64,000 nt of DNA from Aegilops tauschii subsp. strangulata (Eukaryota > Streptophyta > Magnoliopsida > Poales > Poaceae). The stretch spans positions 376,193,792 to 376,257,791 of the forward strand of contig NC_053035.3 of NCBI RefSeq assembly GCF_002575655.3. The letters are read 5' to 3'. Below, one piece after another: positions 23,637 through 33,773 of the stretch. How positions within the stretch are numbered: the stretch's first letter is position 1; every line of letters starts with the position of its first letter. Position numbers and translations under genes: made by a program. The notes beneath the pieces are model-generated. The model made no database searches. It was not told where the DNA came from and saw only the letters and a program-made list of their open reading frames with translations.

Positions 23637-25358
23637 TGAAGGAAATATGCCCTAGAGGCAATAATAAAGTTGTTATTTATATTTCCTTATATCATGATAA
23701 ATGTTTATTATTCATGCTAGAATTGTATTAACCGGAAACTTAGTACATGTGTGAATACATAGACAAACAGAGTGTCACTAGTATGCCTCTACTTGACTAG
23801 CTCGTTGAATCAATGATGGTTAAGTTTCCTAGCCATAGACATGAGTTGTCATTTGATTAACGGGATCACATCACTAGAGAATGATGTGATTGACTTGACC
23901 CATTGCGTTAGCTTAGAACTTGATCGTTTAGTATGTTGCTATTGCTTTCTTCATGACTTATACATGTTCCTATGACTATGAGATTATGCAACTCCCGAAT
24001 ACCGGAGGAACACTTTGTGTGCTACCAAACATCACAACGTAACTGGGTGATTATAAAGGTGCTCTACAGGTGTCTCCGATGGTACTTCTTGAGTTGGCAT
24101 AGATCGAGATTATGATTTGTCACTCCGATTGTCGGAGAGGTATCTCTGGGCCCTCTCGGTAATGCACATCACTATAAGCCTTGCAAGCAATGTGACTAAT
24201 GAGTTAGTTGCGGAATGATGCATTACAGAACGAGTAAAGAGACTTACCGGTAACGAGATTGAACTAGGTATTGGGATACCGACGATCGAATCTCGGGCAA
24301 GTAACATAACGATGACAAAGGGAACAACGTATGTTGTTATGCGGTTTGACCGATAAAGATCTTCGTAGAATATGTAGGAACCAATATGAGCATCTAGGTT
24401 TCGCTATTGGTTATTGACCGGAGATGAGTCTCGGTCATGTCTACATAGTTCTCGAACCCGTAGGGTCCGCACGCTTAACATTCGGTGACGATCGGTATTA
24501 TGAGTTTATGTGTTTTGATGTACCGAAGGTAGTTCGGAGTCCCGGATATGATCACAGACATGACGAGGAGTCTCGAAATGGTCGAGACATAAAGCTCGAT
24601 ATATTGGATGACTATGTTTGCATGTCGGAATGGTTCTGGGTGAGTTCGGGCATATACCGGAGCACCGGGGGGTTACCGGAACCCCCCGGGAGGTATATGG
24701 GCCTTATTGAGCCATAGTGGGAGAGAAGAGAGGGAGGCCTAGGAGACCCCCCCCAAGCTCAATCCGAATTGGGTGGGGGACGGCCCCCCTTTCCTTCCCC
24801 CTCTCTCCCCCTTCCTTCCACTCCTAGTCCAACTAGGGAAGGGGGGGATCTTACTCCCGGTGGGAGTAGGACTCCCCATGGGGCGCGCCATAGGAGGGCC
24901 GGCCCTCCCCCTCCTCCACTCCTTTATATACGGGGGAGGGGGCACCCCATAGATACACAAGTTGATCATTGATCTCTTAGCCGTGTGCGGTGCCCCCCTC
25001 CACCATAATCCACCTCGGTCATATCATTGCAGTGCTTAGGCGAAGCCCTGCGCCTGTAGCTTCATCATCACTGTCATCACGCCATCGTGCTGACGAAGCT
25101 CTCCCTCGACACTCTGCTAGATCTTGAGTTCATGGGACGTCACCGAGCCGAACGTGTGCAGATCGCGGAGGTGCCGTACTTTCGGTACTAGGATCGGTCG
25201 ATCGTGAAGACGTACGACTACATCAGCCGCGTTGTCATAACGCTTCCGCTTACGGTCTACGAGGGTACGTGGACAACACTCTCCCCTCTCGTTGCTATGC
25301 ATCACCATGATCTTGCGTGTGCGTAGGATTTTTTTTGAAATAACTACGTTCCCCAACA
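23637..25358 (+). repeat. 3' LTR of Copia element C (1722 bp)
   Basis: It begins TGAAGGAAATATGCCC and ends CCCCAACA, followed by the target duplication ATAAG (25359-25363). It is colinear with the 5' LTR with scattered substitutions and small indels, notably a shorter C/G tract near 24750. Confidence 0.93.
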
Positions 25359-26657
25359 ATAAGGAGGCTTATGTGTTATAGAGTGTATCGTATCACGGGG
25401 TTTGGATGCACCAGCAAAGTTTGCACCAACTCTCGAGGTGAGAAAGGGCAATGCACGGTACCGAAGAGGCTAGCAATGATGGAAAGGTGAGAGTGCGTAT
25501 AATCCATGGACTCAACATTAATCATAAAGAACTCACATACTTATTGCAAAAATCTACAAGTCATCAAAACCAAGCACTACGTGCATGCTCCTAGGGGGTA
25601 GATTGGTAGGAAAAGACCATCGCTCGTCCCCGACCGCCACTCATAAGGAAGACAATCAAAGAAACACCTCATGCTTCACCTTTGTTACACAACGGTTACC
25701 ATACGTGCATGCTACGGGACTTGCAAATCTTAACACAAGTATTTCTCAATTACACAATTACTCAACTAGCACGACTCTAACATCACCATCTTTATATCTC
25801 AAAACAATTATCAAGTATCAAACTTTTCATAGTATTCAATGCACTCTATATGAACGTTTTTATTATACCCATCTTGGATGCCCATCATATTAGGACTAAA
25901 TCATAACCAAAGCAAATTACCATGCTGTTCTAAAAGACTCTCAAAATAATATAAGTGAAGCATGAGAGATCAATAATTTCTATAAAATGAAACCACCACC
26001 GTGCTCTAAAAAGATACAAGTGAAGCATTAGAGTAAAATGACAAACTACTCCAAAAGATATAAGTGAAGATCAATGAGTAGTCGAATAATTATGCAACTA
26101 TGTGAAGACTCTCTTAGCATTTAAGAATTTCAGATCTTGGTATTTTATTCAAATAGCAAGAAAAACAAAATAAAATAAAATGACGCTCCAAGCAAAACAC
26201 ATATCATGTGGTGAATAAAAATATAGCTCCAAGTAAGGTTACCGATGAACGAAGACGAAAGAGGGGATGCCATCCGGGGCATCCCAAGCTTAGGCTCTTG
26301 GTTGTCCTTGAATATTACCTTGGGGTGCCTTGGGCATCCCCAAGCTTAGGCTCTTGCCACTCCTTATTCCATAGTCCATCGAATCTTTACCCAAAACATG
26401 AAAACTTCACAACACAAAACTCAACAGAAAACTCGTAAGCTCCGTTAGTATAAGAAAATAAATCACCACTTAGGTACTGTTGTGAACTCATTGTAAATTC
26501 ATATTGGTGTAATATCTACTGTATTCCAACTTCTCTATGGTTCATACCCTCCGATACTACTCGTAGATTCATCAAAATAAGCAAACAACACATAGAAAAC
26601 AGAATCTGTCAAAAACAGAAAAGCCTGTAGTAATCTGTATCATTCGAATACTTCTGT
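25359..26657 (-). other. Internal non-coding segment of element E
   Basis: This matches about 14118-15395 of element S. It has polypurine-type 14-mers at 26279-26291 (one C short) and 26334-26347. It stops abruptly at 26657, where the truncated LARD-like LTR begins. About 290 bp of E, by comparison with S, are missing between here and 33610. Confidence 0.78.
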
Positions 26658-26980
26658 ATCACATGACATCCCCAAATTTTGGTGGAATTTTTAAAAGCAT
26701 TTGTCAAGAGGTTGTAGTGCAAATAGGCCCCAAATGCAAAAGGAATCATTTTAAAGAAAGAAAGCTTTTTGAATAAATAAATCTTGCAACATTTGAATCC
26801 ACTGAATAAATAATTGTTTTATTATAGAGAGAAATCAAGTCCAACAATACCTTTGAGGGTTTCTCCCACTAGAGGCAAAAATCCAATATCACAAAAGGCA
26901 AAACTTGACAATTGGGAAAAGTTTTATTTCCTGGCAATATTTTAATAAACAAAACAAGGCCAAAAATTTTGGGTGTCACA
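26658..26980 (-). repeat. Remnant of the 3' LTR of the LARD-like element
   Basis: Begins TGTGACACCC on the minus strand at 26980 and matches 33288-33609 apart from about two bases near the end. It breaks off at 26658, so a deletion removed the rest together with part of E. Confidence 0.88.
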
Positions 26981-27000
26981 ACACTACCCCCCTTAAGAAA
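26981..27000 (-). promoter_or_regulatory. Polypurine tract of the LARD-like element
   Basis: TTAAGGGGGGTAGTGT on the minus strand directly before the 3' LTR, preceded by CTCGAGGACGAG. This is the plus-strand primer site. The form is common in Gypsy elements of grasses, suggesting Gypsy ancestry. Confidence 0.72.
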
Positions 27001-27276
27001 AATCTCGTCCTCGAGATTTGTTAAAAGTTGTAACGATGATGCGCGAATAAAAGGTCTATGCCGGGAAAATGCATATATACACAGCAATAACTCGGGGAAA
27101 AGAAATATCCTTGAAAATATGTTGCGAGAGAAGAAATAATTAAAACAACACTAACAGCAGTAACACTGCTCACAAAACAGGAACTAAAGAAAGTCGGATC
27201 CGTTGCATAAAGGATTTTACGAACATGCTGCAACACATAAATACAAGTACTGGGACAATAAATACATCGGAGGTGT

Positions 27277-27909
27277 TTACATGGAAAACGGTAAAGCGAC
27301 AGGGTCCTGAGAAAATGCTTCTGGCACTGGGGCACACTCCTCTTCTATCGGGGAAAGCGGGTTAACCAGACGATGAATGCGCCCTTCTTGGTCAGGCCTC
27401 AGTGGTCTGCCAATAGCGATCCGAGGATTTAAATCAGCGAGGCTCTGGAGATAACCCATTACTCGCTGAGTTAAACGCTCCTGAGCGATGACGTACTGGG
27501 CAAGGTTGGCCAGCACTGGATCTCTCTCAATGCGCCCACCGGGGAAAGATGCAACTTCTCCTGGTGCTGCACGACCCGGAAAATAATAGTACCCTCGCTC
27601 ACTGGCGTAGGGCACCGCGAATCGAAGGCGGGTGAGCGCCTCGTACGCAGCAGCTTCTATAGCCATATGCGGAGTCAGCATGGATTTCCCCACGAAGGAG
27701 ACTTCCGTGGGATCCTGGTTTGGGTATGCGGGAGGGATGTGCACCACTGCCCAATATTTCGAGGTGGATGGAGTGATCCTCGATTTGAGCAACTCGTACT
27801 GGGGTGGACGGGTGGCGCTCATAGTACTGCAGGTAAAGTCCCACAGTAATCTGACAAAGCTGTCGGGGGTTGCGTCTGGGGTTCTCAGATAAATGCTGGG
27901 GGTCGACAT
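27277..27909 (-). CDS. Unknown protein L2 of the LARD-like element, 210 aa
   Basis: No family recognised. The start chosen is the ATG at 27907-27909 (MSTPSIYL...), about 65 bp after a strong TATA box; an upstream extension to 27987 would overlap that box. The middle of the protein (about residues 40-110) reads PPQYELLKSRI, then KYWAVVHI, then a Gly-containing turn, then HMAIEAAAYEALTRLRF. This spacing of strands and a final A-x3-AA-x2-AL-x2-L helix resembles a double-stranded-RNA-binding domain. It continues with GYYYFPGR and a second predicted helix region (DPVLANLAQYVIAQERL). It is a clear paralogue of L1 at 28286-29080. The frame is fully open. A role in RNA binding is inference only. Confidence 0.6.
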   Translation of the reverse strand: MSTPSIYLRTPDATPDSFVRLLWDFTCSTMSATRPPQYELLKSRITPSTSKYWAVVHIPPAYPNQDPTEVSFVGKSMLTPHMAIEAAAYEALTRLRFAVPYASERGYYYFPGRAAPGEVASFPGGRIERDPVLANLAQYVIAQERLTQRVMGYLQSLADLNPRIAIGRPLRPDQEGRIHRLVNPLSPIEEECAPVPEAFSQDPVALPFSM

Positions 27910-27975
27910 GGCAAGGAATGGCTGTGGGTGCTGCGCACAAAGGTGAGGGGTGCTCGGCAAGGTCACAGAGTGGCC

Positions 27976-27983
27976 TTTATATA
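27976..27983 (-). promoter_or_regulatory. TATA box for ORF L2
   Basis: TATATAAA on the minus strand in the setting GTGCTATATAAAGGCCAC. It is about 67 bp before the L2 ATG, leaving room for a short 5' untranslated region. It is inside the element's interior, so L2 could be transcribed independently of the LTR. Confidence 0.6.
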
Positions 27984-28285
27984 GCACCCGGGGCTGGGAT
28001 ATCTACCGGGGTGAAGGGTAATTGACTGCCGATCCTGTACTCGGGTCAAAGCCACAGATATACACGTCACATAAATGGGACGCATTACTGTGGGCGTTGA
28101 CGGGGTTAGTCTAGGTGGCTGCGCCCGAGAAAATAAAAAAAAATGCAATTGTACGCCAACGTACACATGCATAGCTACTACTCCAAAAATAAGAGCGCTC
28201 AAACAAACATCATGCAACAAAAGCGATACAAGGCCACACATTACAAAGCGTAGGAAAACTAAGGCTCGATACAACTCTGAGCGAC
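27984..28285. other. Spacer between ORFs L1 and L2
   Basis: About 300 bp with no coding signal. It would contain the 3' end of L1's transcript and the upstream region of L2. An A-run lies at 28134-28143. Nothing else is seen. Confidence 0.6.
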
Positions 28286-29080
28286 TTAGTCTACTTCGTT
28301 AATGTCCAGGTGAGCTGGCCTTGCGGACGCCGATGCTTCTCCACGGTTCTCACCGTCGGGATTTGCTGGTTGAGGCTGAGGTGCTGCAGGGTCGGGGAGA
28401 TGGTGATGACCATCCCGGGGGTTGTTGGCCCAAATCCCGTTGGAATGAGTTTCCAAAAGGCGACGAAGCGCTTCTGGGGTCACCAAAGTGCTCTGGTTGA
28501 TGGCTGGCGCAGACCTCAAGGGATCGATCGGGTGTCCGAACAGCACGACTGGGTTGTCGGTGTCGGGCTCCGCTTCTCTCCTCGCCGGGGCTCGGCGAAC
28601 CAGCTCTCCACGAGCTGCGATCAGATCCAGAGTGACCTGGTCGAACAGTTGCTCTAGTGCGCTTACATAGCGCACCAGATGCAACAGCGTAGGATCCGTC
28701 TCGTGGTCTCCGTCGGCAACTTGGGGCGGCCTGCCATACCCGTCACGACTGGGGTAGTAGTAGAACGAGCGACAGTTAACTCTGGGCGACAAGTGCCGGA
28801 GTTGAACTATAGCTTCTCGGGCTGCCAGTTGGATGGCTTGAGGCTCGAAGGGAGTTGTCCTCCCAGTGAACCTGTAGGGGCGTTCTGGCGACAGACCCCT
28901 ACCGTAGATGTGCACAGTGGCCCAGTACTGACGGCTTTCACCGCACATGGGTCCTTGGTACACAACATACTCAGGAGGCTCTTCTAACGCATAGGCACGG
29001 CGGGTGAGGTTTGCGAGCACGGTCACAAAACCTCCAAGGTTGGTCGCTGTGGTCTCATTGTGAACAATGGGGCCAGGCAT
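28286..29080 (-). CDS. Unknown protein L1 of the LARD-like element, 264 aa
   Basis: No family recognised. The start chosen is ATG 29078-29080 (MPGPIVHN...), about 50 bp after a TATA box; the frame is open back to 29128 but that ATG lies beside the box. The core (about residues 15-125) aligns with L2: PPEYVVYQGP, QYWATVHIYG, RFTGR, then PQAIQLAAREAIVQLRHL, then RSFYYYPSRDG and a DPTLLHLVRYVSALEQL helix. The first part has the outline of a double-stranded-RNA-binding domain. L1 has an extra C-terminal tail rich in Pro, Ala and acidic residues. It lacks gag, protease or polymerase motifs. The two ORFs probably arose by tandem duplication in the element. Function is unknown. Confidence 0.6.
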   Translation of the reverse strand: MPGPIVHNETTATNLGGFVTVLANLTRRAYALEEPPEYVVYQGPMCGESRQYWATVHIYGRGLSPERPYRFTGRTTPFEPQAIQLAAREAIVQLRHLSPRVNCRSFYYYPSRDGYGRPPQVADGDHETDPTLLHLVRYVSALEQLFDQVTLDLIAARGELVRRAPARREAEPDTDNPVVLFGHPIDPLRSAPAINQSTLVTPEALRRLLETHSNGIWANNPRDGHHHLPDPAAPQPQPANPDGENRGEASASARPAHLDINEVD

Positions 29081-29130
29081 CGTGGCTGGGTTTGGGGGAA
29101 AGAGGCTGTGCTGTGCCGTGGCTAGCATGC

Positions 29131-29140
29131 CCTTTTTATA
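29131..29140 (-). promoter_or_regulatory. TATA box for ORF L1
   Basis: TATAAAAAGG on the minus strand, about 51 bp before the chosen L1 ATG. Its equivalent before L2 is at 27976-27983. Confidence 0.55.
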
Positions 29141-29377
29141 GGAAAAGGGGACGGAGTCTTCCTCCGCACGCTTGCGATAGGGACGGGTTGGATGTCGGTC
29201 ACTGGCGCGTGATCGACGGGCTAGGTTGATAGGTTGGGCACCGTCCGCCGAAAAGGGCGTCGGGTCACTGTGGAGCTACCTTATGCGGGAAGCTTGACCG
29301 GTGTCAGGCTAAGGTCTGATGGTTTGGAATAACCTGGGTTTATTGACCTGGCTAAGATAGGATTAGCCAATGGTCAG

Positions 29378-29393
29378 CCTGGCTCTGATACCA
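29378..29393 (-). promoter_or_regulatory. Primer-binding site of the LARD-like element
   Basis: TGGTATCAGAGCCAGG on the minus strand, a few bases inside the 5' LTR. This is a perfect match to the form complementary to initiator tRNA-Met used by many plant elements. It fixes the inner LTR edge and the element's orientation. Confidence 0.88.
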
Positions 29394-29916
29394 AGTCTGT
29401 CACGACCGGATTTTTGGGATATAAATTTCCAGAAAAACGGCCTGTGTGCTCACCAGCCCCAGGATTACTGTAGCTGATGAGGTACCAACTTGATACAAGA
29501 ATTCCAAGCAAGGAACAAAAATATGTAGTACAAGACCATTTAGGCCTGGGAGTACAACACTTGGTTTCTAATGGTTGAGGGCGGAAGTGGTTGGAAACAT
29601 CTGCGTCTATGGGACTCCATTTCCCACAAGAACAGCTGACCAGGATAACTCCTATCTTCGCGAGGCTGCACACGTCAACACGTAGGCTCCGAGGGTGTCA
29701 CCGCGATGCATACCTCCATGCAAGGCAATCTGGCCAAGACAATAGCCAGGGACAAGCCAGTGAGTACGTTTGAATGTAGTCGCAAACATTAAGAACACGG
29801 GTATAATATATCCAACATACTCCAGATTTAATAGACGATCATACATCCGTCACGAAATATACAAAAAAAATCATGATGCACACATATGGATAAAAATATA
29901 CCAAAATAAAATACTG

Positions 29917-30148
29917 GGTGCCAAACGAGTGTCTGAATGACTCCTCGAGCGGAAAAATGCAGAATAGTAATACTGGTGCCAAACGAGTGTCTGAATGACT
30001 CCTCGAGCGGTAAATGCAGAAATAATAATACTGGTGCCAAACGAGTGTCTGAATGACTCCTCGAGCGGAAAATGCAGAAATAATAATACTGGTGCCAAAC
30101 GAGTGTCTGAATGACTCCTCGAGCGGAAAACGCAGAAATAATAATGCC
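29917..30148. repeat. Four tandem copies of a ~58-bp unit in the LARD-like LTR
   Basis: Units start GGTGCCAAACGAGTGTCTGA at 29917, 29975, 30032 and 30091, each with ATGACTCCTCGAGCGG and a short A-rich spacer. The same place in the solo LTR has one diverged copy of this unit. Confidence 0.92.
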
Positions 30149-32177
30149 GCAGTCGGGCGTCTGAGCGACACCACATAAAGGGCTTATAAAAGAATAATCA
30201 CAGTGAATATCCAGGAGGTAGAACCGTCCCAGGGATACTCAATAATATACATAAAATAAATGGTTAGTCCATAATAATAAAGATCATAATCCAAAGGTGC
30301 CATAATCATAAACAAAATTTAGTACAATCGTTTCTCCATCCGAAAACCGATAATTCAGTCAAGTCGTATCTCCATCCAAATACCGTTACTGAGCTCTAGT
30401 TAAACCGTTCTCCATCCGAATACCGTTACAGAGTCCTAGTTAAATCGTTCTCCATCCGAATACCGTTATCAAGATTTAACCCAGACTGTGGTCTCTACTC
30501 AAGAACATGACTATCCGACAGGATATATCCTCTGCAGAGGGAGTACCATTTTCCACGAGTAACGGGATTACTCAGTCCCTCGGGACTAATTCCGTCTATG
30601 GTCTTTTGATTGAAAACACGCCTGACCTGCACACACCAGCTTAACTCACCAGTGCCTGGAATCACCCACGACACCTGCCAAGCAAAACTCTAAGTGGGGA
30701 GGCTACAACCTCGACGTAGCATGGGATCACAAAATTTATACCGCGCGCAAACTGGGGAAGCTATCCCCTTCGGCTACAACCGAAAACACCCATGCCCCCG
30801 GACCGAATGACAGGCTTTAATCCGTGGCCACGGGACCTTCATCACGGCCTCTCTGTACGGTGTGTGCTTTGGAAAGGGGTTGACAACCTACTGAACCATA
30901 CCCTGTCCCCTGCAGGGACAAGTGGTGGTACCCACAAAAGGAAGCTACTGAACAAGACTCGGTCTACAACCGACTCAGGTGATCCAAGTATCCACCAACA
31001 ATATTACCACTAGTGAAATAAATCACCACCCCTCGAGCCTCACCATGCTATGCCGGGCATACTCGTCACAACGAGGGATTAGGGACAAGCTCGTGTCTAC
31101 CCAAGACCACAACTTTCCCGCTTCCTACCGGTGTGCAAGAGAAGCTCACGAGGGCGATCCAAATCCTTAGGGTATCCATTGCTGGCCATAAACAACTCCA
31201 AAGTGCACTCATGCACGAGACTACATCGATACATAAACTGTCACATATACTCCAAGACAAAAGGTGCTGTGATCGCATCAAAACACCACAACAAATATTA
31301 TGCCAGAGTTCAGAAATGCTTACCTTCAAGAGTATGCAAAGGATGCACTTTATTGGAAGCTTTCCTTTTCCTCCAAAAATCCTATTTTGCAAAATACACA
31401 AATACAAATATTTCAAACACAGTACCAAAACCTGTCTCAAATATTTTTGAAATAAATCTTAAAATAAACTAGATGAAATTTGAGAGAGGTAGGAAAAAGA
31501 ATCAACTCATTTGGAGTTTTATTTTAAAAGTTATAGCTAGTCAAAGTTTGGTCAAATCTGTTTTTAAATAAAACCAGAAAAAAGGAAAACGCTTCAGTAG
31601 TAATACGCTTACGCAGCAGGGAAAACGCACTCGGGGTTTTGCGCCTCCACTTAAACAGAGAGAGGGCGCTGCACGGGTCACTGACAGTGGGTCCAGAGGG
31701 CCCACTGGTCAGGTTTGACCGTTCCTTCCCTCCTTCTCTTCTCTTCTGCCCGACGGGAGCGGGGCTCCGGCGATCGCCGGCGACGGACGGCGGCTCCTCG
31801 AGGGCATCAGCGGGCGGGGATGGAACGGCTAGACCGAGGCGGTCCTTTTGGGTGGTTGAAGGGTCGTCGGAGGTGGAAGGAATCGCCGGCGGCGAGCTCC
31901 TCGGCGGGTGAAGGCTACGGTGGTGAAGTGACTTAGGTGCTCCGGTGGTCTCCGACCGCAGTTGGGTAGCTGGGCAGCTCCGCAAGACTACGGGGAAGCT
32001 CTTGGTGGCGCTGGATTGGCAAAAGGGTGGCCGGCGGCGACGAATCGCGCTGGGGCTTAGCGGCGGCCGAGCTGGCCGGAGTTGGGGAGGACGGCCACTA
32101 CAGGCCGATCTACTGCGCGGGGAGCTCTACGGGGGAAGTCTGATGTCGCGTGAGTGCTCGGAGGGGCTCGGGGACCC

Positions 32178-32185
32178 TTTATATA
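32178..32185 (-). promoter_or_regulatory. TATA box of the LARD-like 5' LTR
   Basis: TATATAAA on the minus strand in GCTATATAAAGGGTCCC. The solo LTR has TATTTAAA at the matching site (6492-6499). It would drive the full-length transcript. Confidence 0.65.
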
Positions 32186-33609
32186 GCGTGACGAGGCGGC
32201 TCCGCGGCGGCAGAAGATAAGCTCGTCGGCGACAGCCGTTGCTGTAGTTGCAGGGCATCGCAGCGGCGACGAAAGCGTGCCGACGAGCGGGGGGATAAGC
32301 ACGAGCTATTCACAGGGGCAGCTGGCGTGCGCTGGTGGTTTGGGCGGCGCCGTCCGCGGCGGAATCCACTACCGACGCCGGCGTGCCGCCAAGGGCGCGG
32401 CCAGCGGCGCAGCAGGGTGCCAGAGTGATCGTGGAGCAGGGGGCGACTAGTGCGCGGCTCAGCGATGCAGAGGGACCAGGGTCGGGTCACGTCGAGCGCG
32501 GCAGTGCGGCGTGTCGGCGTAGTGCGCGCGCGTGCAAAACGTGCGCTCTGGGCGCGCCCAGAGCACGCACGGCAGGTGCTCGACGGAATGCCAGCGTGGT
32601 CTAGAGCGCGAGGGTGGAGCTGGCAAAGCACAGATCGAGGGTAGGGGTGGCTAGGAGCTCAGTGGACAAGGTTGTTAGGGCTGGGGTACAAGTCCATAGT
32701 GCAAACCAGAGAGCTTGCCAAAAGTGGTTGTGCACACCAGGTGTTCGACAGAATGCCAGATGCACATAGGCAACTCTTGGAGTGGCCAAAAACTCCAGAT
32801 CAGTGCCTCCTTAGACACAGGAGATGGTGGTAGGGTCAGTTTGGCAAAAACAGAAAGTTGATAGTGCAAGTTTTGCAAAACTCCAGTTTTGGGCAGAAAG
32901 AAAAGGGGTTTAGAACATGCACTTCAAAATCTCCAATGAGCCCAATCTCCTGGACTTAAGAGTTTGGTAGGGAGGGCTACAAGCAGGAGAAAGCTCAGGG
33001 TTACTAGAGCAAAGAAAATTAAGGTTGCTGTACAAATCATCAAATTGGACCAGAATGCAAAAGAGGTTGATCCACTCAAATTTTCCAAAGAACATCACTG
33101 GGTTTTTGCTTGAAGATTACTTGTATGCATCCATTGACATCTTCAAACACTTGGAAGAATTTTTAAAGAAATATTTAAAAGGGTTGCAGTGCAAAAGTGC
33201 CTACTGGACCAGATTGGAAAAATTGGTGTAGAGCTCAAAATCTCCGATGGCCAAGAGGTATCTTTGCATAAAAGTGATGTGGAACCATCACATGACATCC
33301 CCAAATTTTGGTGGAATTTTTAAAAGCATTTGTCAAGAGGTTGTAGTGCAAATAGGCCCCAAATGCAAAAGGAATCATTTTAAAGAAAGAAAGCTTTTTG
33401 AATAAATAAATCTTGCAACATTTGAATCCACTGAATAAATAATTGTTTTATTATAGAGAGAAATCAAGTCCAACAATACCTTTGAGGGTTTCTCCCACTA
33501 GAGGCAAAAATCCAATATCACAAAAGGCAAAACTTGACAATTGGGAAAAGTTTTATTTCCTGGCAATATTTTAATAAACAAAACAAGGCCAAAAAAATTG
33601 GGTGTCACA

Positions 33610-33773
33610 CCTCCCAACAAGCGCTAACGTTTAACGCCCCTAGCTAGGCATGATGATTTCAAGTATGCTCACATAAAAGATAAGAATTGAAACATAAAGA
33701 GAGAATCATGAAGAATATGAATAGCACATTTAAGTCTAACCCACTTCCTATGAATAAGGATTTTGTGAGCAAA
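33610..33773 (-). other. Internal non-coding segment of element E
   Basis: Begins with the motif CCTCCCAACAAGCGCTA...CCCCTAGCTAGGCAT shared with 15686-15729 of element S, then diverges into sequence specific to E. Confidence 0.72.

Larger units (their letters stand above)
8355..25358 (+). mobile_element. Full-length Copia element C of the BARE/WIS/Angela group
   Basis: Both LTRs are present (8355-10084 and 23637-25358), with a perfect 5-bp target duplication ATAAG at 8350-8354 and 25359-25363. Between them are a degenerate tRNA-Met primer-binding site, a long leader, and gag, protease, integrase, reverse transcriptase and RNase H in the Copia order. Element S is inserted at 11337-19634, six codons into gag. 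Without S the element would be about 8.7 kb, the normal size for the group. Several stops and frameshifts in pol make it non-autonomous now. LTR ends are TGAAGGAAATATG and CCCCAACA. Confidence 0.93.
26658..33609 (-). mobile_element. LARD-like LTR retrotransposon with two extra ORFs, left LTR truncated
   Basis: On the minus strand it has a 4212-bp 5' LTR (29398-33609), a tRNA-Met-type primer-binding site, a 2.4 kb interior and the first 323 bp of the 3' LTR (26658-26980); the remaining ~3.9 kb of that LTR is deleted. The overlapping LTR parts are almost identical, so the insertion is young. No gag or pol is present. The interior instead encodes two related proteins of unknown function, each behind a TATA box. 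Very long LTRs with a short non-pol interior fit the LARD class (barley Sukkula is the known type), though the sequence differs from the Sukkula ends I recall. The solo LTR at 3809-7918 belongs to the same family. Confidence 0.82.
29398..33609 (-). repeat. 5' LTR of the LARD-like element (4212 bp)
   Basis: On the minus strand it runs from TGTGACACCC (33609) to GGTCGTGACA (29398). It is colinear with the solo LTR at 3809-7918. Inside are a tandem array (29917-30148), a second array of the motif CTCCATCCGAATACCGTT (about 30340-30470), and a GC-rich part (about 31650-32650) with a TATA box. No conserved ORF is present. The 5 bp after it, CCTCC (33610-33614), should be the target duplication, but the partner was lost in the deletion. 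Confidence 0.9.

Noticed and set aside
29917..30148. Regularly spaced repeats that resemble a CRISPR array
   Set aside because: The units are whole tandem copies with near-identical spacers, inside an LTR of a plant retrotransposon.
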